From Oceanipulchritudo coccoides (lineage in GTDB: Bacteria > Verrucomicrobiota > Verrucomicrobiia > Opitutales > Oceanipulchritudinaceae): a DNA stretch of 64,000 bases. The translations under genes and the position numbers were made by a program. Position 1 is the stretch's first letter; every line of letters starts with the position of its first letter. The notes beneath the pieces are model-generated. The model searched no databases. It saw nothing but the letters and a program-made list of their open reading frames with translations, and was not told the DNA's origin. Positions 33,854 to 42,064 of this stretch are shown piece after piece. The stretch is from NCBI RefSeq assembly GCF_010500615.1, contig NZ_JAAGNX010000003.1:186001-250000 (forward strand). Direction: 5' to 3'.

Positions 33854-34483
33854 ATGCGGGCACGGGAAGCAGGATTGCAATTGATAGCGTCTTTCATCCG
33901 TTTGGTATGCGGTGTACGCCCCCTGACCGGTAACAGCTTACCACCGGGGCCCAAGGTCTTTTACGCCAATCATACTTCCCATTTGGATTTCACCTTGATA
34001 TGGGCAGTCCTCCCACAGGCCGAACGCCTGATTACCCGCCCCGTCGCGGGTAAGGATTACTGGATCCGTAACAAGGTCACCCGCTTTGTCGGATGTGACA
34101 TTTTTAATGCCCTCCTGATCGAGCGAAAGCATATCACCCGGGCCAACAACCCGATTGAGCAAATGCACCGAGTGCTTGAATCCGGATTGTCCTTGATCGT
34201 TTTTCCTGAGGGAACGCGGGGAACAGAGCCAGTCCCTGCAGCATTCCGGAGCGGACTGTATCACCTGTCCATGGCTTGTCCTGATATCCCCATGATTCCG
34301 GTTTACCTTGAAAACTTGAATCGGATGTTACCGAAAGGAACCATCCTTCCGATTCCCCTGATCAGCCGAATCACGGTGGGCTCACCGCTTCCATTCAAGG
34401 CGGATCATGGCCAGCGGGATGAATTCCTCACAGAGGCCCGGCAAGCCTTGATTGATCTCCCTGAATTAGAATCCCATGAATGA
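33854..34483 (+). CDS. plsC: 1-acyl-glycerol-3-phosphate acyltransferase (PlsC family)
   Basis: 209 residues. Catalytic NHTSHLD (HX4D, about 39-45), FPEGTRG (about 118-124) and a following IPVYL block are the lysophosphatidate acyltransferase motifs. Converts lysophosphatidate to phosphatidate at the membrane face. It overlaps the next gene by eight bases, so it is coupled to a CdsA-like enzyme that would use its product. Confidence 0.9.
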   Translation: MRAREAGLQLIASFIRLVCGVRPLTGNSLPPGPKVFYANHTSHLDFTLIWAVLPQAERLITRPVAGKDYWIRNKVTRFVGCDIFNALLIERKHITRANNPIEQMHRVLESGLSLIVFPEGTRGTEPVPAAFRSGLYHLSMACPDIPMIPVYLENLNRMLPKGTILPIPLISRITVGSPLPFKADHGQRDEFLTEARQALIDLPELESHE

Positions 34484-35414
34484 TCCCGGCATACATTATC
34501 TCGTCGGAGGTGTCCTGATATTCCTGACACTGGCCTCCTTGATTACTGCTCTCCTCTGGAGGCTGTCCCCTGCTCCAAAGGAAAAGCCAGTCCTGCAAAA
34601 CCTCGCCTCGAGGATTCGCGCCTGGTGGGTGATGGTTATTGTCTTTGCCATTGCCATCCTCATTGAGCCGATGGGAACAATCCTCCTCTTCGCCTTTATC
34701 TCCTTTCTTGCCCTTAGGGAATTCATCACCCTGACCCCCACCCGCGCGGCCGACTACAAAGCGCTCGCTCCCGCCTTCTTTTTGGTCATCCCGGTAAATT
34801 ACCTTCTCATCTGGATTGAATGGTACGGGTTCTATGTGATCTTCATTCCGGTCTGGGTCCTCGCCTTTATTCCTCTTCTTTCGGCAATCGGAAACGATTT
34901 GGATGACTTCCTCGAGCGGTCATCCGAAATCCAATGGGGCATCCTGGTCTGCATTTACTTCCTCAGCCATGTGCCCGCCTTACTCATCCTTGACTTCCCC
35001 GGATATGCCGGATCGACGAGCAAGCTACTCCTATTCTTCGTCATCATCGTGCAGGCAAGCGACGTCCTCCAGTACATCTGGGGAAAGTCCCTCGGGAAGC
35101 ACGCCATTGTCCCTAAACTCTCTCCATCCAAGACTTGGGAAGGCTTTATAGGTGGTGTCGGCTCCGCAACCCTACTCGGCACCCTCCTCTGGTGGGCCAC
35201 ACCGTTTGAGTGGTGGCAGGCCAGCATTCTCTCTTTCACTATCTGCCTTTTCGGTTTCTGGGGTGGCCTGATCATGTCCGCCATCAAGCGTGATCGTGGC
35301 ATCAAGGATTATGGCGGCATCCTTGGCGGACATGGAGGCATCCTCGACCGGGTCGATTCGCTTTGTTTCTCAGCACCGATTTTCTTTCACCTCGTCCGGT
35401 TCTACTTTACCTGA
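34476..35414 (+). CDS. cdsA: phosphatidate cytidylyltransferase (CdsA family)
   Basis: 312 residues, about eight transmembrane helices. The signature is near the C-terminus: SPSKTWEGFIGG (about 218-229) and SAIKRDRGIKDYGGILGGHG (about 268-287) followed by GILDRVDSL, with the Asp residues that bind metal and CTP. Makes CDP-diacylglycerol from phosphatidate and CTP. Its pairing with an acyltransferase and a CDP-alcohol transferase resembles YnbB in the E. coli ynbABCD cluster more than the housekeeping cdsA setting. Confidence 0.92.
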   Translation: MNDPGIHYLVGGVLIFLTLASLITALLWRLSPAPKEKPVLQNLASRIRAWWVMVIVFAIAILIEPMGTILLFAFISFLALREFITLTPTRAADYKALAPAFFLVIPVNYLLIWIEWYGFYVIFIPVWVLAFIPLLSAIGNDLDDFLERSSEIQWGILVCIYFLSHVPALLILDFPGYAGSTSKLLLFFVIIVQASDVLQYIWGKSLGKHAIVPKLSPSKTWEGFIGGVGSATLLGTLLWWATPFEWWQASILSFTICLFGFWGGLIMSAIKRDRGIKDYGGILGGHGGILDRVDSLCFSAPIFFHLVRFYFT

Positions 35415-35422
35415 TTCCAATC

Positions 35423-36025
35423 ATGAAAGTTCCCACGGTTTACCAACTTAAACCCGCCTTTCAAAATTTCCTCCGGCCCATTTGTTCAAGCTTGGTGGGG
35501 CGTGGTGTAACCGCCAACCAGGTCACGGTCTTTGCGATGGTCCTCTCCATCCTGCAAGGCATCTGGATCTATTTCCAGCCAACGAGTCCGGCCGCCCTCC
35601 TTTGCCTGCCGCTTGTCCTTTTCATCCGCATGGCCCTCAACGCCATCGATGGCATCATGGCACGCGAGTTTGACCAGAAATCCAAACTGGGCGGGATCCT
35701 CAATGAGCTCGGCGATGTCGTCAGTGATGTCGCCCTCTACCTGCCCTTTGCCATGCATCCCGCCTTCTCGCCCGAGCTGGTGGTCGTCTTTATCCTCCTC
35801 GCCATCCTGACCGAGTTTACCGGTGTCGTGGCCGTGGCAGTCGGCTCAACTCGCCGTTACGACGGTCCCATGGGGAAAAGCGACAGGGCTTTGCTATTCG
35901 GGGTGATCGGCTTTGCCGCCGCAGTCGGTGTTCCTCTCGAGGCATGGATCAACTGGGCGCTGGGCGCCGCAATTGTGCTTTCCCTTCTGACAGTGGTTAA
36001 TCGGACCCGTAAGGCCACGAATTAA
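35423..36025 (+). CDS. CDP-alcohol phosphatidyltransferase family protein
   Basis: 200 residues from ATG 35423, nine bases after the CdsA stop. Helical membrane protein with the CDP-alcohol motif DGIMAR followed by a run containing LGGILNELGDVVSD. The first Asp of the usual D-x-x-DG is Asn here (LNAIDG), and Glu-Leu-Gly-Asp precedes the last Asp pair; both features occur in the YnbA-like subgroup. It would transfer a phosphatidyl group from CDP-diacylglycerol to an unknown alcohol. Together the three genes form a short pathway from lysophosphatidate to a phospholipid. Confidence 0.88.
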   Translation: MKVPTVYQLKPAFQNFLRPICSSLVGRGVTANQVTVFAMVLSILQGIWIYFQPTSPAALLCLPLVLFIRMALNAIDGIMAREFDQKSKLGGILNELGDVVSDVALYLPFAMHPAFSPELVVVFILLAILTEFTGVVAVAVGSTRRYDGPMGKSDRALLFGVIGFAAAVGVPLEAWINWALGAAIVLSLLTVVNRTRKATN

Positions 36026-36030
36026 GGGAC

Positions 36031-36774
36031 TCAGCGAAGGCGGCGACGAACCAGAACCAGGCCCAGTGTTGCAAAACCCGCCAGCAACGCATAGATCGAG
36101 GGCTCGGGAACGAGTACTAAACTCATGTTGTCCGTTCTGGTGAAAAGCGTTCCGCTGTTGGCGCTGTCATCGTTTGCGCTATCCCAGACCATCACGAGGT
36201 CGCCCGTTCCGTCCCAGTCGAAGGTGACAGTTAAACCTGTTCCTTCATCAGCTTTTACAAAAGTGACATCGATGAGATTGGTTACTCCCCCTGTGCCGAT
36301 TGAAGTATGCGTCAGCTCAGCACCTGCTGCACTTAACAAATCGATTCCGTAGGTGTTGGTCTCGGGATTAGAGCCGTCGGCATCGCGCGTTCCATCCAGA
36401 AACTGAAGGTTCAGTTCGGCGGAATTAAACATCGATACTAGATCGAAGGTGAATTGGTAGTATTTGCTGACGTCACCTGTGGTGTCAATCACCCCGGGGT
36501 GATTAACAGCAGCGAAGGCTCGGACCAGGCCCCGGGTCTGGCTGCCGCCGCCCGACAGCAACTGAAGCACATTACTCGAACCCAAATCAAATATGCTCGC
36601 TGTTCCGGCACCAAGCCATGCATCATCACGGCCATTGTGCATATCGACAGGATTCGGTGCTGGGTCAAAAAATGTGTTAGGTGACTCAAAATCATTTTGC
36701 CAGATTGTAAGCTGGGCAGTAGCAACGTTAGCAGCAGCCAGAGCCGCCGAAAAAATGAGTAATTTCTTGTTCAT
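36031..36774 (-). CDS. PEP-CTERM anchored exported protein
   Basis: 247 residues. Signal peptide MNKKLLIFSAALAAANVATA, a beta-rich body of about 200 residues (WQNDFESPNTFFDPAPNPVD onward) and the sorting end VPEPSIYALLAGFATLGLVL followed by RRRLR. Similar in plan to the gene at 2518-3303 but with little sequence in common outside the anchor. Function unknown. The stop is five bases from the stop of the convergent phosphatidyltransferase gene. Confidence 0.8.
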   Translation of the reverse strand: MNKKLLIFSAALAAANVATAQLTIWQNDFESPNTFFDPAPNPVDMHNGRDDAWLGAGTASIFDLGSSNVLQLLSGGGSQTRGLVRAFAAVNHPGVIDTTGDVSKYYQFTFDLVSMFNSAELNLQFLDGTRDADGSNPETNTYGIDLLSAAGAELTHTSIGTGGVTNLIDVTFVKADEGTGLTVTFDWDGTGDLVMVWDSANDDSANSGTLFTRTDNMSLVLVPEPSIYALLAGFATLGLVLVRRRLR

Positions 36775-37017
36775 AATCTCTTTAGGGTTTGGTATTTATA
36801 AAATGTTTGGGGTTGCCTGTTTGTTGGATCAGCCGATGTCGGATTATCAACTAACACTTTATAGATTTAAGGCAGACTTGGTTAGCAGATCCGTAACAAA
36901 GTGCTTTGTCAAACGTATCACATGACGTAATTTGGGAGTGTTTTACAGATAAACGCCTGAAAACGCCGTCTCCCGGTTTTTGTTGCCGACCCCGGGCTGT
37001 AGACCCGTACTAGGTTG

Positions 37018-37056
37018 CCATCCGAAGCTCTGAGCGCAGCGAGGAGCGAAGGATGG
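37018..37056. repeat. imperfect hairpin abutting the tRNA-Gly 3' end
   Basis: CCATCC (37018-37023) and GGATGG (37051-37056) pair around CTCTGAGCGCAGCGAGGAG, which itself folds. The right arm includes the encoded CCA of the tRNA. It could act in 3' processing or be a short dispersed repeat; it lacks a T-tract. Confidence 0.4.
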
Positions 37057-37127
37057 TGCGGGCGGAGAGAATCGAACTCTCACTTCAAGCTTGGGAAGCT
37101 CACGTACTGCCACTATACTACGCCCGC
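37054..37127 (-). tRNA. tRNA-Gly (anticodon CCC)
   Basis: 74 bases including an encoded CCA. Acceptor stem GCGGGCG/CGCCCGC, discriminator A, T-arm GAGAG-TTCGATT-CTCTC, anticodon stem TGAGC/GCTTG with loop TTCCCAA, giving anticodon CCC for GGG codons. Confidence 0.95.
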
Positions 37128-37182
37128 TTGAAAGAGGAGGAGCGAAAGGGAGGGAAACCAGCTTGGCAAGCCCGAAGTCGGG

Positions 37183-38694
37183 CTACTGCAGGGCGCCGGT
37201 ATGGCAATCACTGCAAAGGAGGCCCTCGACATCTCCATCCGGGTGGGCAAATTCCAGTCCGACCGGATTGAGGGTGAGCAATTCATCCCCGGCACCTTGT
37301 GCAATGATGGTATGGCAGGAATTGCAACCGGTAGCGGCCATTGGTTCCTCGGTCTCCACATTGTAATGCTCTCCGCCGTGGCATCGGAAACAGCCAGGCC
37401 AGTTCTTGTGACCAATATTGTTCGGGTACTTGGACCAGTCAGCCTGCATGTAAGGGAAAAAGTTGGTATCGTAGATCTGGATGATTTCGGTAATTGTATC
37501 CTCCACTCCATCGACCTCTTCATATTCGCCCAACAATCCATCGCGAATCGCGGCATGTGCCTCCTCACGTGTTTCATAACCTGCAGATAGAAGGTCAACT
37601 GCGACGTATTTTAAATCGGAATAGCCTGTATCGAGCCGGCCAAGTGTGAATGCCCGGTCAATGGCATCATTCGGGCTCAGCATGACGTGGGCTGGCCGGT
37701 TATGGCAATCGATGCAATCCATGGTCCGGATCTCATGCTTAGCCAGTTCATCCATGTCATCAAATCCATCACGCATGAATACCGTATCCTCCTCATCTCC
37801 CTCGCGACTGAGGCGAACCCAGGGGACGTCCTGACGCTTCTCGTCCAAGGCAATGTATTCGACTTTGTTTGCCGGATCGGTGTGCCAATGGATTCCTTCC
37901 ACGCGTCCCATACGGGAATCCCCTCCCCCGACCTTCATGATGAGTCGCGTTGTGAAGGGGGTGTTATCAGAATCAGCCATGTAGCGCTCGGCCATGCGAT
38001 CGAGGTTGCCTGTAAAAACCTGCGGCCAATGGCACTTCTCGCATGTGTCCTGCGCCGGACGCAGACTTTCGATAGGAGTCGGAACCGGCCGTGGAAAGGT
38101 ATCCGCAAGCGTTGCGTATACCTGATACAGTCCATCGAGCTTTGCCTTTACATACCAAGTTGCCCCAGAACCGATATGGCACTCCACACAAGCCACACGG
38201 GCGTGGGGAGACTGCTTGTAAGTGACATACTCCGGCTCCATGACCTTGTGACAAACTTCTCCGCAGAATTCATTGGATTCGGTCACGTGGTAAGTCCGGT
38301 AACTGCCAAGAGCTGTGAGGAAAAGAAAGATGCTCGCCCCGGCACCAAAAATGATAAACTTCCGCCGTTCGACGGGATTTCCAAAGTCCAGGGAAAAGGC
38401 AAGGAATGAGGACGTGTGGCCCGTCTTCTTCAGGTACCACTTGTCAAAAAGCCACCCCGCGAGGATCAGGAATAACCCGATGACCAGAAAGGCCGGGGCG
38501 ACAATGAATGTCAGAATGCCCAGATACGGACTCCCCTCGGGAGTGATCGTGTCCAGGGCGAACAACAGCAGGAAAGCAAACAGACTTCCCAGGGCAATAA
38601 CGGCCCCGCTGGCTGAAATCCAGTTATTGAACTGCGAGAAGAGCGATCTCCGTCCTTTCGCAGGACGGGGATTGGGGGAATCCTGGGAGGTCAT
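37183..38694 (-). CDS. membrane-anchored heptahaem NapC/NirT-like cytochrome
   Basis: 503 residues. Three hydrophobic helices (about 31-48, 59-82, 112-131) precede the periplasmic domain. The NirT-like first site is CGEVCH (144-149), a CX3CH variant, followed by CVECH, CEKCH, CIDCH, CFRCH, CNSCH and CSDCH. The SPHARVACVECHIGSGATWYV stretch and PIESLRPAQDTCEKCHWPQ match NapC/NirT relatives found in PVC bacteria and myxobacteria. Such proteins oxidise membrane quinol and pass electrons to periplasmic partners, as CymA does in Shewanella. Last gene of the conduit cluster. Confidence 0.9.
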   Translation of the reverse strand: MTSQDSPNPRPAKGRRSLFSQFNNWISASGAVIALGSLFAFLLLFALDTITPEGSPYLGILTFIVAPAFLVIGLFLILAGWLFDKWYLKKTGHTSSFLAFSLDFGNPVERRKFIIFGAGASIFLFLTALGSYRTYHVTESNEFCGEVCHKVMEPEYVTYKQSPHARVACVECHIGSGATWYVKAKLDGLYQVYATLADTFPRPVPTPIESLRPAQDTCEKCHWPQVFTGNLDRMAERYMADSDNTPFTTRLIMKVGGGDSRMGRVEGIHWHTDPANKVEYIALDEKRQDVPWVRLSREGDEEDTVFMRDGFDDMDELAKHEIRTMDCIDCHNRPAHVMLSPNDAIDRAFTLGRLDTGYSDLKYVAVDLLSAGYETREEAHAAIRDGLLGEYEEVDGVEDTITEIIQIYDTNFFPYMQADWSKYPNNIGHKNWPGCFRCHGGEHYNVETEEPMAATGCNSCHTIIAQGAGDELLTLNPVGLEFAHPDGDVEGLLCSDCHTGALQ

Positions 38695-38712
38695 TGCTTT
38701 GGGGTAAGTAGG

Positions 38713-39042
38713 TTACTTCACCATGGCTCGCATGTAAGCGACCAAAGCGGTGATTTCGTCATCAGAAAGCTTTTTGCCGTAACCCTTCATCTTGGTGCCG
38801 TCGACTCCGTCCTTGGTCATGGTGAAAAGGTCTTCGTCAGAGAATTCAGCAAGGACCGCGGCATCCGTGTAGTCCTTGATCTCGAGCTTTTCACCAATCT
38901 TGGTGGCACCCGAGCCATCTTCAGCATGGCATTTCTTACAGTGGCGGTCCCAGTTGGCTTTTACTGGATCCGAATCATCACCGAGAAGATTCAAGTTCAA
39001 AAAGAATGCCGAAACGGCGATTAGAGTCAGTGCTTTCTTCAT
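38713..39042 (-). CDS. small periplasmic monohaem cytochrome c
   Basis: 109 residues. Signal peptide ends near LNLLG-DD; single haem site CKKCH (35-39) and a likely axial Met in GTKMKGYGKKLSDDEI. Class I cytochrome c of the cytochrome c5/c553 kind. It sits 18 bases upstream of the NirT-like gene and would be suited to shuttle electrons between that protein and the MtrA-like cytochrome. Confidence 0.92.
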   Translation of the reverse strand: MKKALTLIAVSAFFLNLNLLGDDSDPVKANWDRHCKKCHAEDGSGATKIGEKLEIKDYTDAAVLAEFSDEDLFTMTKDGVDGTKMKGYGKKLSDDEITALVAYMRAMVK

Positions 39043-39071
39043 ATTTAATTAGTCTTTCTATTTTTTGGGGG

Positions 39072-41225
39072 TTAGAATTTTAGCTGCAAACTGCCTTGGA
39101 CCAGATGGGCGGTATAATTACGGAATTCGCCCGAAGATGGCTCGTCCCGCTTATAGTAGTTATAACCGATCCTTGCCCGCGTGAAATCATTGATATGAAA
39201 CACAAGCTGGGCTGACCCATGGTGCTGTTCCAAATCAGAGCCGACCGGAACTGTCTTTGCAGATATATCCATGTAATTACTCATTTCGGTATATTGGTAT
39301 CCGAGCTGAATATCAATAAGTTTCGAAAGAACATAATAGAGATTACAATCAACCTGCCAGTAATCGTTGGGTAGATTCACAACGATTCCGGAGAATGTGC
39401 CCTCCAGCTCGGCAGCACCTGATTCGGTCAGGTCCTCAACATAACTGTATGAAGCCGAGAGGAAGAACCGGGTATGGGGTGTCCAGGTAAGGGATTGGTT
39501 GAAGACAAGGCGCTCACGTTCAGAACTGTCGATAGCGGCATTCACGCGATCCTGACTCTCAATCGTGGTCTGCTGGACATCAATCCGGGTCACGCTCTTA
39601 AGTGATGAAAACGGACGGAAATAAATCCGTGCATTCACATCTTTGGTTTCCAGACTTTGCTCATCTATGTAACCGGGATAAAGGGTGTAGTCGGCAACAG
39701 GTTGTGTGATTCCGGCCCAGCCGTATCCGTTTTCACGAAGTTTCAGATAGCCTTCCAAGGACAGACGCAGGCCCGCTTTGGGATAGTAGTTCATCCCGAC
39801 TTCCCAGAATGCCATCTGGCGATCGAAGCTGGTCATGCGACCCAGAAGATTAACCGGCGATCCGGAATCCGGAGTCAGCTCCTGACGATTCCAAGCCTCG
39901 TCGAGGTCACCGTCCTGGCTGGCCAGCTCAACGCGGCTGTAGAGAAGGATGTGTTCAAAGCCTGTGTAACGACCCTCGAGGAATGCGGAAAAATCAATGG
40001 CTGTCTTTTCCGACTCGACGGTTGTGGCAGCCTCCTCGACCTGAAAAGCACGGGCCTGCCAATCAACCGTACTGTAGGTGTCCAGATAGGAACTGAAAAG
40101 TTCGGTCGCCAATCGTTCCAGGCGAAGACCGGTGATCCAACGAACGGTTTCAGATGGAGTATAGACGAGATTCGCGTTAAACAAGTACTGCTGAAGTTTA
40201 CGACTGCTATCGAGATCAAGAAATCCACGGTCCTCAAGTTGCAGGGCCGGGAAGTCGATATCGTAGGAAGCCTCCGGCGCTGCACCAAAAATTCGGCTGC
40301 CGGTGATTTCGCCGTCGAGGCGGGTGTACGAAAACCCGAGAGAACCCATCATTGTATCCGAAAGTTCAGTCCGGTTGTAGCCAGAAACTGAGAACAAATC
40401 ATCTGTCGATTCCTCGCTTTGTGTGCTGAAGCGGTTGGCTGAGGCTTGCTGTGCGGCACGCTCGGTAACCCGGGACCGGTCGACCGTCCTGCGTTGATAA
40501 TGCAGGCGCATGCCAGTCCTGTCGATTCCGTCTTCACGACTTACTTTTGCATCCACGGTATGAACCGTCTCACTGCCATCAATTAGGGCAGGAATGATAT
40601 TGCGGGAACGGATCCCCGTAGCTTGGTATTGGAAATCATCACCAAAGCGCGTCGAAAGGCTCGATCCTTTGCGTTCGAAAAATGTGTAGGAAAGCTGGAT
40701 ACGCCCGGTGTCACTGGTATGCATGCGCAGCGTGAGCTTTAATTTGTTGATTTCCTTTTCCAGGGCTTCGGATGACAGAACGGCAAATGTGTTTCTCGGA
40801 GGATATAAAACCCCGCTGCCAAATTCATACTCCTTCCAACTGTAGAAATCCAAATCGATGAAGATGGATTCATCCCGGTTGATTTCCAAACGGATTGCAA
40901 AGTCGTCCGGATCAAACAGCAAACGACCGTCCAAATAGAAACGCCAGTCCCCGTCTTCGCCAGCTTGCAGATACAAACGCTCGATCCCGCCGGTTTCCCC
41001 GTCTTCAAGACCCGTATCATCACGCAGTTGCAGAGCGCTCTCATCGTCATCGATCGATACATCCCCATAACTGACAACGATCTCAGAGGTCAATGGTTCG
41101 GGCTCTTCGGTCTCGGAGGTGTAGAGCTGCACCGCCAACGACTGGGAAGTCATGAGCGAAGCGATGGCGATAAGCCCAAGCACGTTACGGCAGGGGCGGT
41201 CTGTTCTAAAAAGCGGCTTTTTCAT
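39072..41225 (-). CDS. outer-membrane beta-barrel, MtrB/PioB-like porin of a cytochrome conduit
   Basis: 717 residues. Signal peptide cleaved near MTSQSLAVQ. The rest shows repeated alternating aromatic/polar beta strands with charged turns through to the C-terminus, and it ends in Phe (SLQLKF), as expected of Omp85-assembled barrels. About 26-28 strands would fit the length, like MtrB (a 26-strand sheath). No N-terminal CxxC pair, unlike Shewanella MtrB. It is two bases from the end of the MtrA-like gene, strong support for a porin-cytochrome pair. Confidence 0.8.
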   Translation of the reverse strand: MKKPLFRTDRPCRNVLGLIAIASLMTSQSLAVQLYTSETEEPEPLTSEIVVSYGDVSIDDDESALQLRDDTGLEDGETGGIERLYLQAGEDGDWRFYLDGRLLFDPDDFAIRLEINRDESIFIDLDFYSWKEYEFGSGVLYPPRNTFAVLSSEALEKEINKLKLTLRMHTSDTGRIQLSYTFFERKGSSLSTRFGDDFQYQATGIRSRNIIPALIDGSETVHTVDAKVSREDGIDRTGMRLHYQRRTVDRSRVTERAAQQASANRFSTQSEESTDDLFSVSGYNRTELSDTMMGSLGFSYTRLDGEITGSRIFGAAPEASYDIDFPALQLEDRGFLDLDSSRKLQQYLFNANLVYTPSETVRWITGLRLERLATELFSSYLDTYSTVDWQARAFQVEEAATTVESEKTAIDFSAFLEGRYTGFEHILLYSRVELASQDGDLDEAWNRQELTPDSGSPVNLLGRMTSFDRQMAFWEVGMNYYPKAGLRLSLEGYLKLRENGYGWAGITQPVADYTLYPGYIDEQSLETKDVNARIYFRPFSSLKSVTRIDVQQTTIESQDRVNAAIDSSERERLVFNQSLTWTPHTRFFLSASYSYVEDLTESGAAELEGTFSGIVVNLPNDYWQVDCNLYYVLSKLIDIQLGYQYTEMSNYMDISAKTVPVGSDLEQHHGSAQLVFHINDFTRARIGYNYYKRDEPSSGEFRNYTAHLVQGSLQLKF

Positions 41226-41227
41226 CT

Positions 41228-42022
41228 CTAAAACCTCAGTGAACCGTTAACATGTGACCCATGAACTGCCTCGTGGCAGCCTGCCGTCCAGCAAGTTCCC
41301 TGCTGGATAAACCCGAAACCGGTATGATCCACACCGCCAATCATAAGCGCATTACTGCGCTGTTCAGTGAAGTGACACTGGAGACACAGGTTCGCGTTTC
41401 CAACCTTGAGCATCTTTGCGTTCACACTCCCGTGCGGATCATGACAGACGGTACAGCCGTCGCGACCTGCCTCGTGCTCAAAGACAAAAGGTCCCGACTG
41501 GGCCGGATGACATTCCGTACATGACGCCATTTCCGGCATAAGAATTCCATCAGCCATCAATTCAGCGTCACTGTCGCCATGGGGATCATGACAGTCTACG
41601 CAAGTCACCTGACCCCCGGCAACCGGATGGCTGTGCGGCAGGGCCAACTGACCCTGGACATCCATGTGACATTGCAGGCAGGTCTCCGCGTTTCGCCTTG
41701 GATTGTGAATCAGGTGACGCCCCTCGCCTTCCATCGAATGCAGGCTTCCGGGGCCATGGCAGGACTCACATCCCAGCTCGAGGCCGGTATCTTCATCCAC
41801 CATCAGGCGCGCATGCGCTGTAGTGGAAAAGTTGTGGCCCACGTCTTCGTGGCAAAGCAGGCAGTCCTCAGACCCAACAAACTCCGCCCCGGCCGTTTGC
41901 GGCACCGTGAGTACTGTCCGGTTTATCGACTGGCAGGCCAGAAAACCAACCAGGATAGCACTCAGGGTGATCCACAAACGGGCTGTGGAGGGTATGTTCG
42001 CAAGGAGCTGTCTGCTTTTCAT
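41228..42022 (-). CDS. MtrA/DmsE-like octahaem periplasmic cytochrome
   Basis: 264 residues. One N-terminal hydrophobic segment (about 16-30, ending FLAC, a poor lipobox). Haem sites at Cys54, 85, 115, 141, 168, 190 and 213 (CLLCH, CESCH, CLQCH, CVDCH, CTECH, CTVCH, CLQCH), plus CWTAGCH at 244-250, a CX4CH type. GCESCHGPGSLH and HEAVHGSH are typical of the DmsE/MtrA family, which normally has ten haems; here I count eight. Within the porin it would form the electron wire across the outer membrane. Confidence 0.88.
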   Translation of the reverse strand: MKSRQLLANIPSTARLWITLSAILVGFLACQSINRTVLTVPQTAGAEFVGSEDCLLCHEDVGHNFSTTAHARLMVDEDTGLELGCESCHGPGSLHSMEGEGRHLIHNPRRNAETCLQCHMDVQGQLALPHSHPVAGGQVTCVDCHDPHGDSDAELMADGILMPEMASCTECHPAQSGPFVFEHEAGRDGCTVCHDPHGSVNAKMLKVGNANLCLQCHFTEQRSNALMIGGVDHTGFGFIQQGTCWTAGCHEAVHGSHVNGSLRF

Positions 42023-42064
42023 AAGACATTCAGGATGAGGTCAGGGGGGTTAATGTGCAAATCC

